Part shown: piece by piece, positions 61,893 to 64,000 of the stretch
Layout of the letters: each line of letters begins with the position of its first letter
Numbering within the stretch: position 1 is the first letter of the stretch
Assembly: GCA_030426085.1 (NCBI GenBank)
Contig: JAUHYW010000017.1
Span: 78,647-142,646, forward strand
Reading direction: 5' to 3'
Origin: a bacterium
GTDB taxonomy: Bacteria; Myxococcota_A; Bradymonadia; UBA7976; UBA1532
DNA length: 64,000 nt
The notes under the pieces: generated by a model
What the model saw: only the letters and a program-made list of their open reading frames with translations
What the model was told of the DNA's origin: nothing
The model's database searches: none
Program-made: the position numbers and the translations under genes

Positions 61893-63473
61893 ATGGCCGA
61901 CGCGAAGGCCGACCCCCAGACCCCCGACCCCCAGAGCCGGGGGCGCCTGATCCGGGCGCTCGACCGGTTCGCCGAGATCGGCAACAAGCTGCCCGATCCG
62001 GTGACCCTCTTCTTCATCCTGTGCGCGGTCGTCGTCGTCGCCTCGGCGGTCTTCGCCGGGGTCACCGAGCAGATCGCCCAGCGGGACGGCACGGTGCGCG
62101 AGACCGCCGTGCAGAGCCTGCTGTCGGCCACCGGCATCCGCTGGATGTTCGAGAACGCGGTCACCAACTTCACCGGCTTCGCCCCCCTGGGCAAGGTGCT
62201 GGTGGTCATGCTGGGCATCGGCGTCGCCGAGCGCTCGGGCCTCGTCGCCCTCGGCCTGCGGGCGCTGGTGCAGGGGGTGCCCCGGCAGCTCATCACCGCC
62301 GCGCTGGTCTTCGCCGGGGTGATGTCGTCGATGGCCGCCGACGCGGGCTACGTCGTGCTCACCCCGCTGGGCGCGGTGCTCTTCGCCGGCCTCGGCCGCC
62401 ACCCGCTCGCCGGGCTCGCCGCCGCCTTCGCCGGGGTCTCGGGCGGCTTCAGCGCCAACCTGCTCATCACCGGCCTCGACCCGCTGCTGGCCGGGCTGAG
62501 CCAGGAGGCCGCCCGGGCCATCGACCCGACCTACGAGGTCAACGCCGCCGCCAACTACTATTTCATGCTGGTCTCGACCGCCCTCATCACGGTCGTCGGC
62601 ACCCTGGTCACCAGCCGGGTCGTCGAGCCGATGCTCGGCGAGTGGGATCCGAAGCGGGCCGAGGCCCCCCCCGAGGAGCCCGAGGCCATCGGCGCCGCCG
62701 AGAAGCGCGGCTTCCGCGACGCGATGATCGCCGGGGCGCTGGTCGTGGCGGGCATCATCGTGCTCGGCGTGTGGCCCGACTCGCCCCTGCGGGAGCCGGT
62801 CGCCGAGGGCCGCCCCGCGGTCGACGCGCTGGGGCCGTTCTTCCACTCGATCGAGGTGTTGATCGCGGTGCTCTTCCTGGTGCCGGGCATCGTCTACGGG
62901 GCCCGGGTCGGCGAGGTGAAGAACGACAAGGACGTCGCCAAGATGACCGCCGAGACGATGGCCACGATGGGGGCCTACATCGTGCTCGCCTTCGCCGCCG
63001 CGCAGTTCGTCGCCTTCTTCAACTGGACCAACCTCGGCGCCATCACCGCGGTCAAGGGCGCCGGCATCCTGCAATCCATCGGGCTGACCGGGGTGCCGCT
63101 GCTGCTGGCCTTCCTGGTCGTCTCGTCGACGATGAACCTCTTCGTGGGCAGCGCCTCGGCCAAGTGGGCCTTCATGGCGCCCATCTTCATCCCGATGCTG
63201 ATGCAGATGGGGTACAGCCCCGAGGCCGTGCAGGCGACCTACCGGGTGGGGGACTCCATCACCAACATCATCACCCCGCTGCTGCCCTACCTGCCGATCA
63301 TCATCATCTTCGCCAAGCGCTACGACCGCGAGGCGGGCCTGGGCACCCTGATCGCGGCGATGCTGCCCTACTCGGTGGCGTTCGGCATCGTGTGGACGAT
63401 CATGCTGTCGCTGTGGATCGGCTTCGACATCCCGCTGGGCCCGGGGGCGCCGACGCTCTACCCGGCGCCGTGA
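61893..63473 (+). CDS. AbgT-family transporter
   Basis: 526 aa, about 12 transmembrane helices. Typical family segments are present: IGNKLPDPVTLFFILCAVV, FTGFAPLGKVLVVMLGIGVAE, SSMAADAGYVVLTPLGAVLF, GGFSANLLITGLDPLLAGL, NLFVGSASAKWAFMAPIF and GDSITNIITPLLPYLPII. AbgT members import p-aminobenzoyl-glutamate (E. coli AbgT) or export sulfonamide-type antimetabolites (MtrF, YdaH). The hairpin-loop motifs are present, but direction and substrate cannot be read. No abgAB peptidase genes adjoin it. ATG 61893 was used. Confidence 0.93.
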   Translation: MADAKADPQTPDPQSRGRLIRALDRFAEIGNKLPDPVTLFFILCAVVVVASAVFAGVTEQIAQRDGTVRETAVQSLLSATGIRWMFENAVTNFTGFAPLGKVLVVMLGIGVAERSGLVALGLRALVQGVPRQLITAALVFAGVMSSMAADAGYVVLTPLGAVLFAGLGRHPLAGLAAAFAGVSGGFSANLLITGLDPLLAGLSQEAARAIDPTYEVNAAANYYFMLVSTALITVVGTLVTSRVVEPMLGEWDPKRAEAPPEEPEAIGAAEKRGFRDAMIAGALVVAGIIVLGVWPDSPLREPVAEGRPAVDALGPFFHSIEVLIAVLFLVPGIVYGARVGEVKNDKDVAKMTAETMATMGAYIVLAFAAAQFVAFFNWTNLGAITAVKGAGILQSIGLTGVPLLLAFLVVSSTMNLFVGSASAKWAFMAPIFIPMLMQMGYSPEAVQATYRVGDSITNIITPLLPYLPIIIIFAKRYDREAGLGTLIAAMLPYSVAFGIVWTIMLSLWIGFDIPLGPGAPTLYPAP

Positions 63474-63492
63474 GCCTGCGCCCGGCCCGCCG

Positions 63493-63577
63493 ACGGGCAT
63501 GGGCTGCGCCGAGAGCGCCTGCGCGGGCCACGGCGGCGTCGCGCTGATGTCGGTCGGCTTCGAGATCACCGACGGCT
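63493..63577 (+). pseudogene. Remnant of the small secreted protein family
   Basis: In one frame this reads TGMGCAESACAGHGG followed by VALMSVGFEITDGC. It matches TGMGCAASACANHGG and VVLMSVRFEITDG of the 125-aa protein at 15129-15506, at high identity in both protein and DNA. Neither a start, a signal peptide, nor the C-terminal part is present, and the frame passes into repeat sequence. It is a fragment left by duplication and loss. Confidence 0.75.
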
Positions 63578-63653
63578 GCGGTGGGGGTGGGCGTGGGTGT
63601 GATGGGTGTGGTGGGTATCGCATCGGCGGCCAGCGTTCCCGGGGGGTCGGCCT

Positions 63654-63789
63654 TCGGGCTTCGGGTGGGTTTGACGGAGGTGTGGGCAACGCTGAGGGTA
63701 GGCGAGGCGGGGCAGCTGGGGTGTGGGTCGGGCTTCGGGTGGGTTTGACGGAGGTGTGGGCAACGCTGAGGGTAGGCGAGGCGGGGCAG
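63654..63789 (+). repeat. 62-bp direct repeat pair
   Basis: Two copies, 63654-63715 and 63728-63789 (period 74), run from TCGGGCTTCGGGTGGG through TGGGCAACGCTGAGGGT to GGCGGGGCAG and are nearly or fully identical. Confidence 0.85.
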
Positions 63790-63802
63790 GTCTGGGCGGC
63801 TC

Positions 63803-63885
63803 TGGGCAACGCTGAGGGTGGGTGTCACACAGGTCTGGGCAACGCTGAGGGTGGGTGTCACGCAGGTGTGGGCAACGCTGAGGGT
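63803..63885 (+). repeat. 33-bp tandem repeats sharing the same core
   Basis: The 17-base core TGGGCAACGCTGAGGGT recurs at 63803, 63836 and 63869 with a 33-base period, in addition to copies at 63683 and 63757 in the larger repeats. The intervening bases are partly conserved (GGGTGTCAC and CAGGT). Confidence 0.85.
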
Positions 63886-63959
63886 AGGCGAGGCGGGCCA
63901 GCTCTCGGCGGCTCGGAACGCGCCAACAGTTATGCGTTAAGCCGTGCTCGACTCCGGCA

Positions 63960-63976
63960 CCCCCGCTGCGCGGGGG
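63960..63976. other. GC hairpin at the right edge
   Basis: CCCCCGC and GCGGGGG form a 7-bp stem with a TGC loop. Nothing recognisable precedes it, and no T-run follows before the window ends. Confidence 0.4.
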
Positions 63977-64000
63977 CAGGATCTCCGCTCGGTGCTCGCA

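Larger units (their letters stand above)
63474..64000. other. Non-coding region with gene remnant and repeats
   Basis: 527 bases with no gene that I can support. It contains a decayed copy of a secreted-protein gene segment (63493-63577), a 62-bp repeat pair and further copies of its core, and a GC hairpin near the right edge. All open frames here are made of the repeat units. Confidence 0.7.

Noticed and set aside
63683..63885. Regularly spaced 17-base repeats as a CRISPR array
   Set aside because: Spacing varies (74, 46, 33, 33), spacers are mutually similar, repeats are not of normal CRISPR length, and no cas genes are present.
63900..64000. Possible tRNA or terminator RNA at the right edge
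   Set aside because: Only one GC hairpin forms; no tRNA arms or CCA-like end are seen, and the window ends before more can be judged.

Overview
The window is very G+C-rich, gene-dense bacterial chromosome. It carries 42 protein genes (one cut by the left edge), one gene remnant and a repeat patch, and I saw no rRNA, tRNA, IS element, prophage or CRISPR. Several traits point to a myxobacterium-like member of the Myxococcota. These are large eukaryote-type Ser/Thr kinases, many lipoproteins with Asp/Pro/Ala-rich linkers, MopE-type metal-binding and DUF4215 Cys-rich repeats, DUF2330 proteins, and C-terminal Cys/helix/Arg sorting tails of the MYXO-CTERM type. The genus cannot be fixed from the sequence alone.

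Layout. 1-9797: an FG-GAP repeat lipoprotein, a Ser/Thr kinase, a CDP-alcohol phosphatidyltransferase (PssA-like), then a plus-strand run of a MinD/CpaE-like ATPase, a TPR protein, a pectinacetylesterase-like lipoprotein and a thiolase. 9733-15506 (minus): a tandemly duplicated and fused DUF2330 protein, an alkylsulfatase-type metallo-hydrolase lipoprotein and a small secreted protein. 15717-24618: a GST-like protein, two overlapping giant kinase-ATPase-TPR regulators and an Rpn-type nuclease. 24650-33247 (minus): four consecutive envelope proteins, namely a MopE-like lipoprotein, a lipoprotein resembling the anthrax protective antigen pore-former, a Kelch-like lipoprotein and a PEGA-domain membrane protein. 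33361-39129 (plus): a histidine kinase, an EEP-family hydrolase, a TPR lipoprotein, an FHA-GAF-adenylate cyclase and a receiver-PilZ protein, which suggests a signalling block using cAMP and c-di-GMP.

39148-49317: a third DUF2330 protein with a small partner, two uncharacterised exported proteins, and then more conserved cell-biology genes: a 2Fe-2S ferredoxin, a LolC/E-like permease, a TPR lipoprotein overlapping a RodZ-like HTH membrane protein, MgtE, RecO and an exported cyclophilin. 49417-53631: an 804-aa orphan membrane protein, a sigma-54 activator without a receiver domain, and a divergent NrdG-like radical SAM gene preceded by a good -24/-12 motif. 53721-63473: a beta-helix lipoprotein overlapping an IPT/CTERM protein, a tetraheme c-type lipoprotein divergent from a 1387-aa lipoprotein ending in a type 1 copper domain, and an AbgT-family transporter. 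63474-64000 is non-coding. It holds a decayed copy of part of the small secreted protein at 15129-15506, followed by tandem repeats.

The observations most worth following are: the PA-like lipoprotein within an envelope gene cluster; the DUF2330 fusion with a sorting tail and a signal peptide buried in its middle; a three-copy C-terminal module of unknown type in the MopE-like protein; the sigma-54 activator facing its probable target; and palindromes at convergent gene ends, two of which contain both stop codons.
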